Shown here: positions 1-6,057 of the stretch, piece after piece
How positions within the stretch are numbered: the first letter of the stretch is position 1
Layout of the letters: every line of letters begins with the position of its first letter
Source: Paracoccaceae bacterium
GTDB taxonomy: Bacteria; Pseudomonadota; Alphaproteobacteria; Rhodobacterales; Rhodobacteraceae
Reading direction: 5' to 3'
Length of the DNA: 6,101 nt
Assembly: GCA_003512825.1 (NCBI GenBank)
Contig: DOOI01000077.1
Location: 1-6,101, forward strand
Made by a program: the position numbers and the translations under genes
Notes under the pieces: generated by a model
What the model was told of the DNA's origin: nothing
Seen by the model: only the letters and a program-made list of their open reading frames with translations
The model's database searches: none

Positions 1-11
1 AAGGTTCGAAA

Positions 12-40
12 CGGCGCGCGCCATCGCGGGGCGCGCGCCG
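12..40 (-). terminator. GC-rich hairpin beyond the operon's last gene, probable terminator
   Basis: Positions 12-22 pair perfectly with 30-40: an 11-bp all-GC stem around a 7-nt loop at 23-29. It starts 6 bp past the stop codon of the minus-strand MBL gene. Read in that direction, the stem is followed by TTTCGAACCTT, so the T run is only three bases long. The position and stem strength suit a transcription stop or an mRNA 3'-end stabiliser for the hmgA-fahA-MBL unit. The short T tract makes efficient intrinsic termination uncertain. The core is alternating GC, which forms palindromes easily in GC-rich DNA. Confidence 0.55.
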
Positions 41-46
41 ATTATC

Positions 47-997
47 TTAGCTCTGAAGCGCGTCCCACATTTCCATATCGCGCTGCGCGGTCCAAATTCG
101 GGGCGTATCAAGACCCCGGGCCTCATCATAGGCACGGGCGACATTGAAGGGCAGGCAATGCTCATAGATCGCATAGTCCTTGAACTTCGGATCGCATTCA
201 GCACGTACAGCATCCCAAGCGTCCTTGAGGCTGCCACCGCGCGCGGCGACACGCTGTACCGGGCGATAGGTGGATGTGACAAAATCTCGGGTATTTTCGA
301 TGGCGGCATGCACCATCTCCTTGCCGATAAGCGCATCGCCCCGGCCGGGAGCAATAGCGTCGACATCATACCACGCAATATTGTCCAGCGTGTCGCTCCA
401 ATCGGCGAAATGCCCGTCACCGCAATAACAGGCAGAGTGGTATTCGACGATGTCGCCTGTGAACATAACGTTCTGGTCGGGCACATGGACCACGGCATCG
501 CCCGCAGTATGCGCGCGCCCAAGGTGCATGATGTCGACACGGCGTTTGCCCAGATAGACAGTCAAGCGGTCTGAGAAAGTGGTCGTTGGATAGGTCAGGC
601 CGGGAATAGACTCGTGCCCCTGAAAGAGCCGCGGAAAGCGTTGAAACTCGCTGTCCCAATCCTCTTGGCCTCGCTCAACCACCATGGCTCGGGCTGTATC
701 CGACATGATCACCTCCCTTGCGCCATAAGCCGAAGCCCCCAAGACACGCACCGCGTGATAATGGGTGAGCACGAGATGAGAGATTGGCTTGTCGGTCAGC
801 TCGCGCACCTTCTCGATGACCTTGGCAGCAAGGCGCGGGGTGGCCTGTGCTTCGACGATCATCACGCTGTCGTCGCCGATGATCACACCGGAATTCGGAT
901 CGCCTTCAGCGGTAAAGGCCCAAAGGCCGTCACCGACTTCGGTGAAGGAGATGTTCTTTTCGGTCATATCACCTTGTGAGGCAAATTTCTTGGCCAT
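47..997 (-). CDS. MBL-fold metallo-hydrolase with a remodelled metal site, third gene of the homogentisate operon
   Basis: A 316-residue cytoplasmic protein with no signal peptide, built like a metallo-beta-lactamase-fold hydrolase of the glyoxalase II/lactonase type. The fold markers appear in order. They are an N-terminal strand region with GVIIGDDSVMIVEAQ (residues 37-51), LVLTHYHAVR (75-84), LGRAHTAGD (159-167), FTGD (179-182) and APGRGD (216-221). H79, H81 and H163 (metal site 1) and bridging D182 are present. The usual Asp and His of HxHxDH are V83 and R84, and the His of PGHG is R219, so metal site 2 lacks its own ligands. The start has AAAGGAA eight bases upstream; a second ATG at residue 11 is a weaker alternative. 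It lies 76 bp after fahA on the same strand and is probably co-transcribed with hmgA and fahA. The substrate is unknown. A hydrolytic or accessory role in tyrosine or homogentisate breakdown is inferred from context only. Confidence 0.88.
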   Translation of the reverse strand: MAKKFASQGDMTEKNISFTEVGDGLWAFTAEGDPNSGVIIGDDSVMIVEAQATPRLAAKVIEKVRELTDKPISHLVLTHYHAVRVLGASAYGAREVIMSDTARAMVVERGQEDWDSEFQRFPRLFQGHESIPGLTYPTTTFSDRLTVYLGKRRVDIMHLGRAHTAGDAVVHVPDQNVMFTGDIVEYHSACYCGDGHFADWSDTLDNIAWYDVDAIAPGRGDALIGKEMVHAAIENTRDFVTSTYRPVQRVAARGGSLKDAWDAVRAECDPKFKDYAIYEHCLPFNVARAYDEARGLDTPRIWTAQRDMEMWDALQS

Positions 998-1021
998 GTC
1001 GCGCGTTCCTTTGTCGTGGAG

Positions 1022-1044
1022 CCTGAGGCTTGGTCAGGAGCCTC
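1022..1044. repeat. Alternative small hairpins in the fahA-MBL spacer
   Basis: Two mutually exclusive stems can form here. CCTGA (1022-1026) pairs with TCAGG (1034-1038), and GAGGCT (1025-1030) pairs with AGCCTC (1039-1044). Neither is followed by a T tract in the direction of the operon. This may be a processing or attenuation structure between fahA and the MBL gene. Small stems like these also arise by chance in GC-rich DNA, so the functional claim is weak. Confidence 0.25.
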
Positions 1045-1049
1045 CGGCG

Positions 1050-1070
1050 GGGATATTTCAAGCAAGAAGA
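1050..1070 (+). repeat. 21-bp inverted repeat flanking fahA, copy 1
   Basis: The stretch begins GGGATATTTC and ends AAGCAAGAAGA. It is identical over 21 bp to the reverse complement of 2370-2390, and the match stops at both edges. This copy lies 4 bp past the fahA stop codon and is preceded by GCCTCCGGCGGG. From memory, GC-rich runs ending in GGGATATTT or GAGTATTTTT followed by an AAGATGAAG-like tail recur near gene ends in Rhodobacteraceae. I take this as one of those elements; its function is unknown. Confidence 0.75.
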
Positions 1071-1073
1071 TGA

Positions 1074-2330
1074 TTATCTTGCATATGGGTCGGGAAGGGC
1101 AGGCAGGATTTTCCCAGAGCAAGTGCCGAACCCAATGGTGAATCCGTCACCTTTGGCATGGCCCGAAAGCGTGAGCGTATCGCCATCCTCAAGAAAAGAG
1201 CGGACCTCGCCAGTATCAAGTGTGATGGGGTCCTTGCCGCCCCAAGACAGTTCCAAAAGCGAACCGCGTTCAGGCTTGGTCGGCCCGGAAATCGTGCCGG
1301 AGCCAAGAAGGTCACCCGGGTTCATCGGGCAGCCGGAGGTGGTGTGATGGGCAAGCTGCTGCGCGGCGGAATAATACATCTCGCGGTAATTGGTTTGGCT
1401 CAGCTTGGTGGGGGGCTTGCCTTCGGGGGCGATACTGGCGGTGAGGGTGATGTCATAGAGCATTGGGCCTGTATCGCGCAAATGCGGTAAAAGCTCTACG
1501 TCACGAGGGGGGCATGAGGCTCGAAAGGGGGCGAGGGCCGCTTGGGTCACGATCCAAGGCGAGAGCGACGTCGCTGTTGCCTTGGCTTGGAACGGGCCGA
1601 GCGGTTGATACTCCCATGCTTGGATATCGCGTGCTGACCAGTCGTTGAGCAAGACATAGCCGAAGATCATCGCATCGGCTTCGTCTACGGTGACAGGGCG
1701 ATCAGAAGGGGTGCCGACGATCGCACCCATTTCCAGCTCGAAATCGAAACGTCGCGAGGGAAGAAAGGCGGGCTGTGCATGGTCGGGTGATTTCAGCTGA
1801 CCCCAAGGACGGCGCACGGGAGTGCCTGAGACAACAACCGATGAGGCGCGCCCGTTATACCCGATGGGGATGTGAAGCCAGTTGGGTGGCAAAGCATTTG
1901 CCGGATCACGGAACATAGATCCCACATTGAAAGCGTGATGCCGACCCGCATAAAAGTCGGTGTATTCTGCAACGAGGAACGGGAGATGCATCTCTGCATC
2001 GACTTGCGCGACCAGACAGGTTTCGAGTTCGGAGCGCGCAGCGGCCCCCTCAGCCAAGAGTTCTTGCAAGCGCGCGCGCAGTTCTGCCCAAAATCGTGGA
2101 CCTGCTTCCATTACCTCATTCCAGAACGGAACGTCGAAGAAGGGGCCTTCGTCAAACTCCAAGAGCCCGGCCTCTTCGGCAGCAAGGCAATCAAGGATCA
2201 TGTCGCCAATCGCTACGCCGCAGCGCGGATCGTCGCCGCCAACAGAAAACACCCCATAGGGTAGATTGTTGAGCGGAAAAGGGTGATCGACCGTATTTGC
2301 GCTGGCGACCCAGCTCTTCATCAAACCCAC
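1074..2330 (-). CDS. fahA: Fumarylacetoacetase (fumarylacetoacetate hydrolase)
   Basis: This enzyme hydrolyses 4-fumarylacetoacetate to fumarate and acetoacetate, the last step of tyrosine and homogentisate catabolism, in the cytoplasm. From the GTG start it has 418 residues, close to the animal enzyme. An N-terminal SH3-like domain precedes the FAH beta-roll domain. The catalytic set is complete: YTDFYAGRHH supplies metal-binding D125, Y127 and catalytic H132. R141 follows, then DFELEMG (E198, E200), LLNDWSARDIQ (D230), QAK (K250), GSGTISG (T346) and LLELSWGG (E360). A longer reading from an ATG at 2354 is possible, but AGGAG lies inside it, exactly 8 bp before the GTG at 2330, so GTG is preferred; an ATG three codons further is a minor alternative. 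The gene lies 101 bp after hmgA and is bracketed by a 21-bp inverted repeat. The function call is very secure. Confidence 0.97.
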   Translation of the reverse strand: MGLMKSWVASANTVDHPFPLNNLPYGVFSVGGDDPRCGVAIGDMILDCLAAEEAGLLEFDEGPFFDVPFWNEVMEAGPRFWAELRARLQELLAEGAAARSELETCLVAQVDAEMHLPFLVAEYTDFYAGRHHAFNVGSMFRDPANALPPNWLHIPIGYNGRASSVVVSGTPVRRPWGQLKSPDHAQPAFLPSRRFDFELEMGAIVGTPSDRPVTVDEADAMIFGYVLLNDWSARDIQAWEYQPLGPFQAKATATSLSPWIVTQAALAPFRASCPPRDVELLPHLRDTGPMLYDITLTASIAPEGKPPTKLSQTNYREMYYSAAQQLAHHTTSGCPMNPGDLLGSGTISGPTKPERGSLLELSWGGKDPITLDTGEVRSFLEDGDTLTLSGHAKGDGFTIGFGTCSGKILPALPDPYAR

Positions 2331-2338
2331 GTCTGTTT

Positions 2339-2343
2339 CTCCT
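2339..2343 (-). promoter_or_regulatory. Ribosome binding site that sets the fahA start
   Basis: AGGAG on the minus strand, with an 8-nt spacer to the GTG at 2328-2330. The site is 17 nt from the next in-frame ATG (2319-2321) and lies downstream of the longest-frame ATG at 2354. It therefore supports GTG as the initiation codon. Confidence 0.7.
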
Positions 2344-2369
2344 GTTGTTCGCATGCGCGCGTCATCGGG

Positions 2370-2390
2370 TCTTCTTGCTTGAAATATCCC
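2370..2390 (-). repeat. 21-bp inverted repeat flanking fahA, copy 2
   Basis: On the minus strand it reads GGGATATTTC through AAGCAAGAAGA, the same 21 bases as 1050-1070 on the plus strand. It lies 40 bp before the fahA GTG and directly abuts the GC-rich block at 2391-2424. In the operon transcript, the two copies would be complementary and would enclose the whole fahA coding region. Confidence 0.75.
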
Positions 2391-2409
2391 GGGGGGCGCG
2401 CGCAGCGCG

Positions 2410-2430
2410 GGGGGCAGCGCCCCCTCTTTT
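2410..2430 (+). terminator. Hairpin plus T tract between hmgA and fahA, facing against the operon
   Basis: GGGGGC (2410-2415) pairs with GCCCCC (2419-2424) around a 3-nt loop, followed on the plus strand by TCTTTTG. That is an intrinsic terminator shape for plus-strand (antisense) transcription. In the operon direction, the A-rich side comes first and the hairpin is followed by CGCGC, with no T tract. It begins immediately past the hmgA stop codon. It could stop antisense transcripts before they enter hmgA, or protect the hmgA mRNA 3' end. Full termination before fahA on the minus strand seems unlikely. Confidence 0.5.
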
Positions 2431-2431
2431 G

Positions 2432-3793
2432 TTACTTCTTGCCGGGCGTGCCGTCGAATTTCTTCTCAAGGCTCGTCCAGCAGTCGATATAGTCGTCCTG
2501 CAGCGGAGCCTCGGTGGCTGCGAAGCCTGTGAGGTGCTGAGGGAAGCGGGTTTCAAACATGAAAGACATGGTGTTGTCGAGCTTATGTGCGGCGAGGTCC
2601 GCATTGGAGGCGTTTTCAAACGCGTTTCTGTCGGGGCCGTGTGGCATCATCATGTTATGAAGGCTCATGCCGCCGGGTACGAAGCCTTTGGGTTTAGCAT
2701 CATATTGGCCGTAAATATTGCCCATCAGTTCGGACATAATGTTCTTGTGATACCATGGTGGTCGGAAGGTGTCTTCGGCGACCATCCACCGTTCCCGGAA
2801 AAGGACGAAGTCGATGTTTGCGGTGCCGGGCACACCGGATGCAGCGGTCAGAACGGTGAAGATTGAGGGGTCGGGGTGGTCAAAGAGTACCGCGCCGACG
2901 GGGCAATAGGTGCGTAGGTCATATTTGCAGGGTGCATAGTTGCCGTGCCAGCCAACGACATCGAGGGGGCTGTGACCAATTTCGGTGACGTGGAATTGGC
3001 CGCACCATTTGATGACCACCTTTGAAGGGGTTTCACGATCCTCAAAGGCGGCGACGGGTGTTTTGAAGTCGCGACGGTTGGCCATGCAATTGGCGCCGAT
3101 TGGGCCGCGGCCGGGGAGTTCAAACTTTTGGCCATAATTTTCGCAGACAAAACCGCGGCAGGGGCCATCGAGCACTTCGACGCGGTAGAGAAGGCCACGC
3201 GGTAGGATTGCGATTTCCTTGGGTTCGAGATCGATGATACCCAGTTCTGTGCAAAAGCGCAGGCGGCCTTCTTGGGGCACAATCAGCAATTCACTGTCGG
3301 CGGAATAGAAGTATTCGTCGACCATTGATTCGGTGACCAGATAGATATGTGACGCCATGCCGACTTGAGTGTTGACATCGCCTGCGGTGGTCATTGTTCG
3401 CATGCCGGTTAGCCAGTTCAGCGGAGCGCTGCCTGTGGGCAGGGGATCCCAGCGAAATTGGCCCATGGAGACCACATCGGGATCGATATGCGGAGCGGAT
3501 TTCCAGTAGGGCAGCGCGATCTTGCTGTAGCGGTGCGAATGTTTCACCGAGGGGCGGATGCGATAGCACCATGTCCGCTCGTTTTGATGCGAGGGGGCGG
3601 TGAAGGCGGTGCCGGAGAGTTGCTCGCCATAAAGGCCGTAGTTGCACTTTTGTGGGCTATTCATGCCTTGAGGCAAGACACCGGGAAGGGCTTCGGTTTC
3701 AAAGTCGTTCCCGAAACCGGGCATATAGCCGGGCGTCGTGCCTTGGGGGGTGGGGGCTTGCACGAAGTTATGCGGGCTGGGCTGATGATTCAT
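2432..3793 (-). CDS. hmgA: Homogentisate 1,2-dioxygenase
   Basis: This Fe(II) ring-cleavage dioxygenase converts homogentisate and O2 to maleylacetoacetate, the committed step of tyrosine and phenylalanine breakdown. From the ATG at 3793 it has 453 residues, usual for the family. The N-terminal segment [16 protein letters not shown] is a family hallmark. [12 protein letters not shown] carries the active-site His H283. [16 protein letters not shown] supplies iron ligands H349 and E355, and [12 protein letters not shown] supplies the third ligand, H385. All three ligands match the human enzyme pattern. A longer frame opens with TTG at 3847, but that would run through the divergent promoter region. 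GGAGGAG lies five bases before the ATG at 3793, so that start is chosen. It is the first gene of the operon and is divergent from a MarR regulator. Loss of this enzyme typically causes pyomelanin pigment; here it looks intact. Confidence 0.98.
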   Translation of the reverse strand: MNHQPSPHNFVQAPTPQGTTPGYMPGFGNDFETEALPGVLPQGMNSPQKCNYGLYGEQLSGTAFTAPSHQNERTWCYRIRPSVKHSHRYSKIALPYWKSAPHIDPDVVSMGQFRWDPLPTGSAPLNWLTGMRTMTTAGDVNTQVGMASHIYLVTESMVDEYFYSADSELLIVPQEGRLRFCTELGIIDLEPKEIAILPRGLLYRVEVLDGPCRGFVCENYGQKFELPGRGPIGANCMANRRDFKTPVAAFEDRETPSKVVIKWCGQFHVTEIGHSPLDVVGWHGNYAPCKYDLRTYCPVGAVLFDHPDPSIFTVLTAASGVPGTANIDFVLFRERWMVAEDTFRPPWYHKNIMSELMGNIYGQYDAKPKGFVPGGMSLHNMMMPHGPDRNAFENASNADLAAHKLDNTMSFMFETRFPQHLTGFAATEAPLQDDYIDCWTSLEKKFDGTPGKK

Positions 3794-3798
3794 GACGG

Positions 3799-3805
3799 CT
3801 CCTCC
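3799..3805 (-). promoter_or_regulatory. Strong ribosome binding site of hmgA
   Basis: GGAGGAG on the minus strand, 5 nt from the ATG at 3791-3793. It decides the start against the upstream in-frame TTG at 3847. Confidence 0.75.
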
Positions 3806-3818
3806 AGAAACTGTTGCG

Positions 3819-3847
3819 GGGTTAATGGTTGATTTTGTAACTAACAA
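3819..3847 (-). promoter_or_regulatory. Possible hmgA promoter
   Basis: On the minus strand, TTGTTA (3842-3847) and TAACCC (3819-3824) are separated by 17 bp. The -35 matches four of six consensus bases, while the -10 is poor beyond its first two. A start near 3812 would leave a leader of roughly 19 nt containing the GGAGGAG site, which is a sensible geometry. The inverted repeat at 3825-3851 covers the spacer and -35 box, as expected for a repressed promoter. No convincing box pair was found for the plus-strand regulator gene. Confidence 0.3.
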
Positions 3848-3851
3848 CCAT
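3825..3851. promoter_or_regulatory. Candidate MarR operator in the hmgA-marR divergent gap
   Basis: ATGGTTG (3825-3831) and CAACCAT (3845-3851) form a perfect inverted repeat with a 13-bp AT-rich spacer centred at 3838. MarR proteins are dimers that bind palindromes of about this size, and they often sit divergent from their target, as here. The right arm ends one base before the GGAGG ribosome site of marR, and the repeat overlaps the possible hmgA -35 box. Binding could therefore control both directions and give autoregulation. This is an inference from position and symmetry. Confidence 0.6.
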
Positions 3852-3864
3852 GGAGGCGCACGTT

Positions 3865-4299
3865 ATGGATAAAAAAGACGTTTTTGAGCTGCAGGACTTC
3901 CTGCCCTATCAGCTGAACCAAGCTGCGGAGGCGGCTTCGCTGTCGTTTCAGCAGATTTACAAAGGGCGCTACGGCATGTTGCGAACCGAGTGGCGGGTGC
4001 TGTTTCACTTGGGGCTATACGGGCAGATGACAGCGACTGAGATCGGGCAGCGCTCGCGGATGCATAAGACCAAGATCAGTCGAGCGGTGTCGGCGTTGGA
4101 AGAAAAGCGATTTTTGACACGGGCGAGAGATGCCGGGGATCGGCGGGTGGAGACCTTGGCGCTGACATCGGTAGGACAGGCGGCGTATCGCGATTTACGC
4201 CAGATCGCACAGACCCATGAGGCGCAATTGTTGCGCGCGCTCACGTACGAAGAGGCTGCGGTATTGCGGCGCGCGTTAAAGGTGTTGGCGGCGTTCTAA
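3865..4299 (+). CDS. MarR-family winged-helix regulator, probable controller of the hmgA operon
   Basis: A 144-residue DNA-binding regulator, normal length for MarR. N- and C-terminal helices (about 8-32 and 104-142) would form the dimer interface. TEWRVLFHLG (41-50) and MTATEIGQRSR (55-65) open the winged helix. The recognition helix is about 67-80 (HKTKISRAVSALEE), and the wing follows at RDAGDRRVETLALT (88-101), which carries the DxR...L.LT pattern typical of the family. The frame can open five codons earlier at 3850, but GGAGG at 3852-3856, 8 nt before the ATG at 3865, favours the shorter form. It is divergent from hmgA with a 71-bp gap containing a palindrome. The ligand is likely homogentisate or a related aromatic acid, inferred from its neighbours. 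Pseudomonas HmgR is an IclR-type protein, so any equivalence would be functional and not by descent. Confidence 0.92.
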   Translation: MDKKDVFELQDFLPYQLNQAAEAASLSFQQIYKGRYGMLRTEWRVLFHLGLYGQMTATEIGQRSRMHKTKISRAVSALEEKRFLTRARDAGDRRVETLALTSVGQAAYRDLRQIAQTHEAQLLRALTYEEAAVLRRALKVLAAF

Positions 4300-4339
4300 G
4301 CGCTCGTTACACCGGGCGGAAATCGAAGGGGCGCGCGCC

Positions 4340-5230
4340 ATGTTCAAGACAGACCAAGCCAAGGGATTGGTGCTTACCACGTTGGGGGCGCTGGCCATTG
4401 TGCCTGACTCGCTTTTTGTGCGCCTTATTGGAGCGGAAGCGTTGGTTGTGGCGTTTTGGCGTGCTCTGTTTGTTGGGTTGGGCATCACATTGGTGATTTT
4501 GGTGATGCGGGGACCGAGTGCATTTCGTGCTGTGTTTGGCACCGGGTTTTATGGGGCGCTCTATACGGTGTGTATGTCGGCCTCAGGGTTGCTTTTTGTA
4601 TTGGCGGTGAGTTTGACGAGCGTGGCGAACGTGGTGTTCATTATTGCGTCCATGCCTGTCTTTGCTGCGATTTTCAGCCGGATCATTCTGGGAGAACAGA
4701 TCAGTCGCCGAATGGTGTGGACGATTTTGGCCGTCGTGCCGGGCTTGGCAATTATCGCCTATGGTTCGGGCGAAACGAAGGGGGCATCGGTCACGGGGGA
4801 TCTCTTGGCGCTGTTGGTATCGGCGGTCTATGCGCTGGGTCTGACAGCGGCACGGAAGGTGCGAAAGGTGCCGATGGTGCCTGCGGTTGGGCTAGGTTAT
4901 CTCGCCTCTGCGGGGGGGATTATGCTTTTTGTCGACCCGTTTGTGGTGAGCCATCAGCAGGTGAGTCTTTCCTTGGCGCATGCTGCGTTTATTGGGCTTT
5001 CAGCCACATTTATGGCTTTAGGTCCGCGCTATATTCCTTCGGCGGAGGTGGCTTTGTTGTTGCTGCTTGAATCCGTCTTGGCGCCCTTGCTGATGTGGGT
5101 GGCAATGGGAGAGGTGCCCGGAGGTTGGACCTTGACCGGGGGCGCAGTTGTGTTGGGGGCGTTGGCTTTGTCAAATTGGTCTGCGATGCGCGCGTCACGG
5201 CGCAGGCCCGTCGGTCCCTTGCCGCATTGA
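4340..5230 (+). CDS. DMT-superfamily (EamA) membrane transporter
   Basis: A 296-residue inner-membrane protein with ten hydrophobic segments, at about 10-30, 34-56, 67-90, 94-117, 124-142, 152-171, 179-199, 209-229, 234-257 and 262-280. This is the two-repeat EamA layout of 5+5 helices. The repeat boundary lies near the polar ETKGAS segment (145-150). ASMPVFAAIFSRIILGE (103-119) and LLLESVLAPLLMWVAMGE (241-258) are the equivalent helix-4 and helix-9 segments, each ending in GE, a family hallmark. The C-terminus is basic (RASRRR). Members export amino acids, metabolites or drugs; the substrate cannot be read from sequence. GAAGGGG lies 8 nt before the ATG. The gene starts 40 bp after marR on the same strand and could share its transcript, making export of an aromatic metabolite possible but unproven. 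It converges on mipZ with only 17 bp between stop codons and no clear terminator. Confidence 0.92.
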   Translation: MFKTDQAKGLVLTTLGALAIVPDSLFVRLIGAEALVVAFWRALFVGLGITLVILVMRGPSAFRAVFGTGFYGALYTVCMSASGLLFVLAVSLTSVANVVFIIASMPVFAAIFSRIILGEQISRRMVWTILAVVPGLAIIAYGSGETKGASVTGDLLALLVSAVYALGLTAARKVRKVPMVPAVGLGYLASAGGIMLFVDPFVVSHQQVSLSLAHAAFIGLSATFMALGPRYIPSAEVALLLLLESVLAPLLMWVAMGEVPGGWTLTGGAVVLGALALSNWSAMRASRRRPVGPLPH

Positions 5231-5247
5231 ACGCAGGCTGAGCCGGA

Positions 5248-6057
5248 TTAGAAGGTCACGTCGACGCCCGGCAAATTGATGCTTTTCAGCAGATCGCGCA
5301 ATTCCTGACGAGCCGCGACGTTGGAGATATTGAGCTGTTTGACCCCTACATCCTTGAGGTCGAGCAGGGTAAGGCCGCGGGGAAACAGCTCGCGGAAGAT
5401 CACACGTTCGGAAAAGCCGGGCGCGACGCGGAAGCCGATACGCTTGGCGAGGTTCGCCAGCGCGCCTTCCATTTTCTGTTTATTGACCATGGCTTGTGCG
5501 CCAAGACGATTTCGCAACACGATCCAGTCGATGGGCTTGAGGCCCGCTTGTGCACGCAATTGTCGCGCCGACCAGACCATTTCGGAATAGACCGATGGGC
5601 CAATGATCTTGCGCCCGTCTGTATCGACATGCGCGAGGAGATCGAAATCGACGAAACTGTCATTGAGGGGCGTGACCAATGTATCGGCAAGCGAGTGGGC
5701 GACTTGGCTGAGCCTTGTGTGGGAACCGGGGCAATCGATAAGGATGAAATCATGGTCGAGTTCGAGCGCAGCAACAGCCATAGCCAGTCTGCGATCATAA
5801 ATGTTTTCACCGGGGTTTAGCGTAGCCGGATCCACCTCGGGGAGGTCGATATAATTGGGCGAGGGCAAGGACACCTCGGTTTTGGCGAGGTATTTGGCAC
5901 GGTTTTCAAGATAACGTCCGAAAGATTTTTGCCGCAGATCAAGGTCAACTGCGCCGACGCGGTGACCAAGCCGCACAAGGGCTGTGGCAATATGCATGGA
6001 GACGGTGGATTTGCCCGCGCCGCCCTTTTCGTTTCCGACCACGATTATATGCGCCAC
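5248..6057 (-). CDS. mipZ: MipZ, division-plane positioning ATPase (ParA/MinD family)
   Basis: In Caulobacter, MipZ forms a gradient from the ParB-bound origins and inhibits FtsZ polymerisation, placing the division septum at midcell. The 269-residue protein has the deviant Walker A GNEKGGAGKST (8-18) with signature K11 and catalytic K16. The switch I region is VDLDLRQKSFGRYLENR (37-53), and Walker B is FILIDCPG (104-111, D108). It also has MipZ-specific blocks: VTPLNDSFVDFDLL (128-141), VLRNRL (180-185), FRELFPRGLTLLDL (221-234) and AARQELRDLL (248-257). These match the Caulobacter protein as I remember it, except DCPG where that one has DTPG. Translation starts at GTG (6055-6057), with GGGGG 8 nt upstream. 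An in-frame TGA six codons before it excludes a longer form. It is convergent with the transporter gene and has no evident tie to the catabolic cluster. Confidence 0.96.
   Translation of the reverse strand: MAHIIVVGNEKGGAGKSTVSMHIATALVRLGHRVGAVDLDLRQKSFGRYLENRAKYLAKTEVSLPSPNYIDLPEVDPATLNPGENIYDRRLAMAVAALELDHDFILIDCPGSHTRLSQVAHSLADTLVTPLNDSFVDFDLLAHVDTDGRKIIGPSVYSEMVWSARQLRAQAGLKPIDWIVLRNRLGAQAMVNKQKMEGALANLAKRIGFRVAPGFSERVIFRELFPRGLTLLDLKDVGVKQLNISNVAARQELRDLLKSINLPGVDVTF

Noticed and set aside
158..574. 138-codon open frame on the plus strand opposite the MBL gene
   Set aside because: It lies wholly antisense to a protein with clear MBL motifs, resembles no family I know, and is the expected shadow of GC-rich codon use. 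The other long frames opposite or inside fahA, hmgA, the transporter gene and mipZ are rejected for the same reason.
3814..3843. Plus-strand promoter for marR (TTGCGG and TAACTA)
   Set aside because: The spacing is 18 bp, but both boxes match the consensus poorly, and the alternative TTGATT at 3829 would place the -10 inside the ribosome binding site.
4330..4339. Palindrome GGCGCGCGCC just before the transporter ATG, also present at 13-22
   Set aside because: Short alternating-GC palindromes are expected in this base composition. It falls in the spacer between the ribosome site and the ATG, and no operator-like symmetry extends beyond it.
5228..5250. Terminator between the convergent transporter and mipZ genes
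   Set aside because: The 17-bp gap holds only a 4-bp GGCT/AGCC-type stem with no T tract on either strand.
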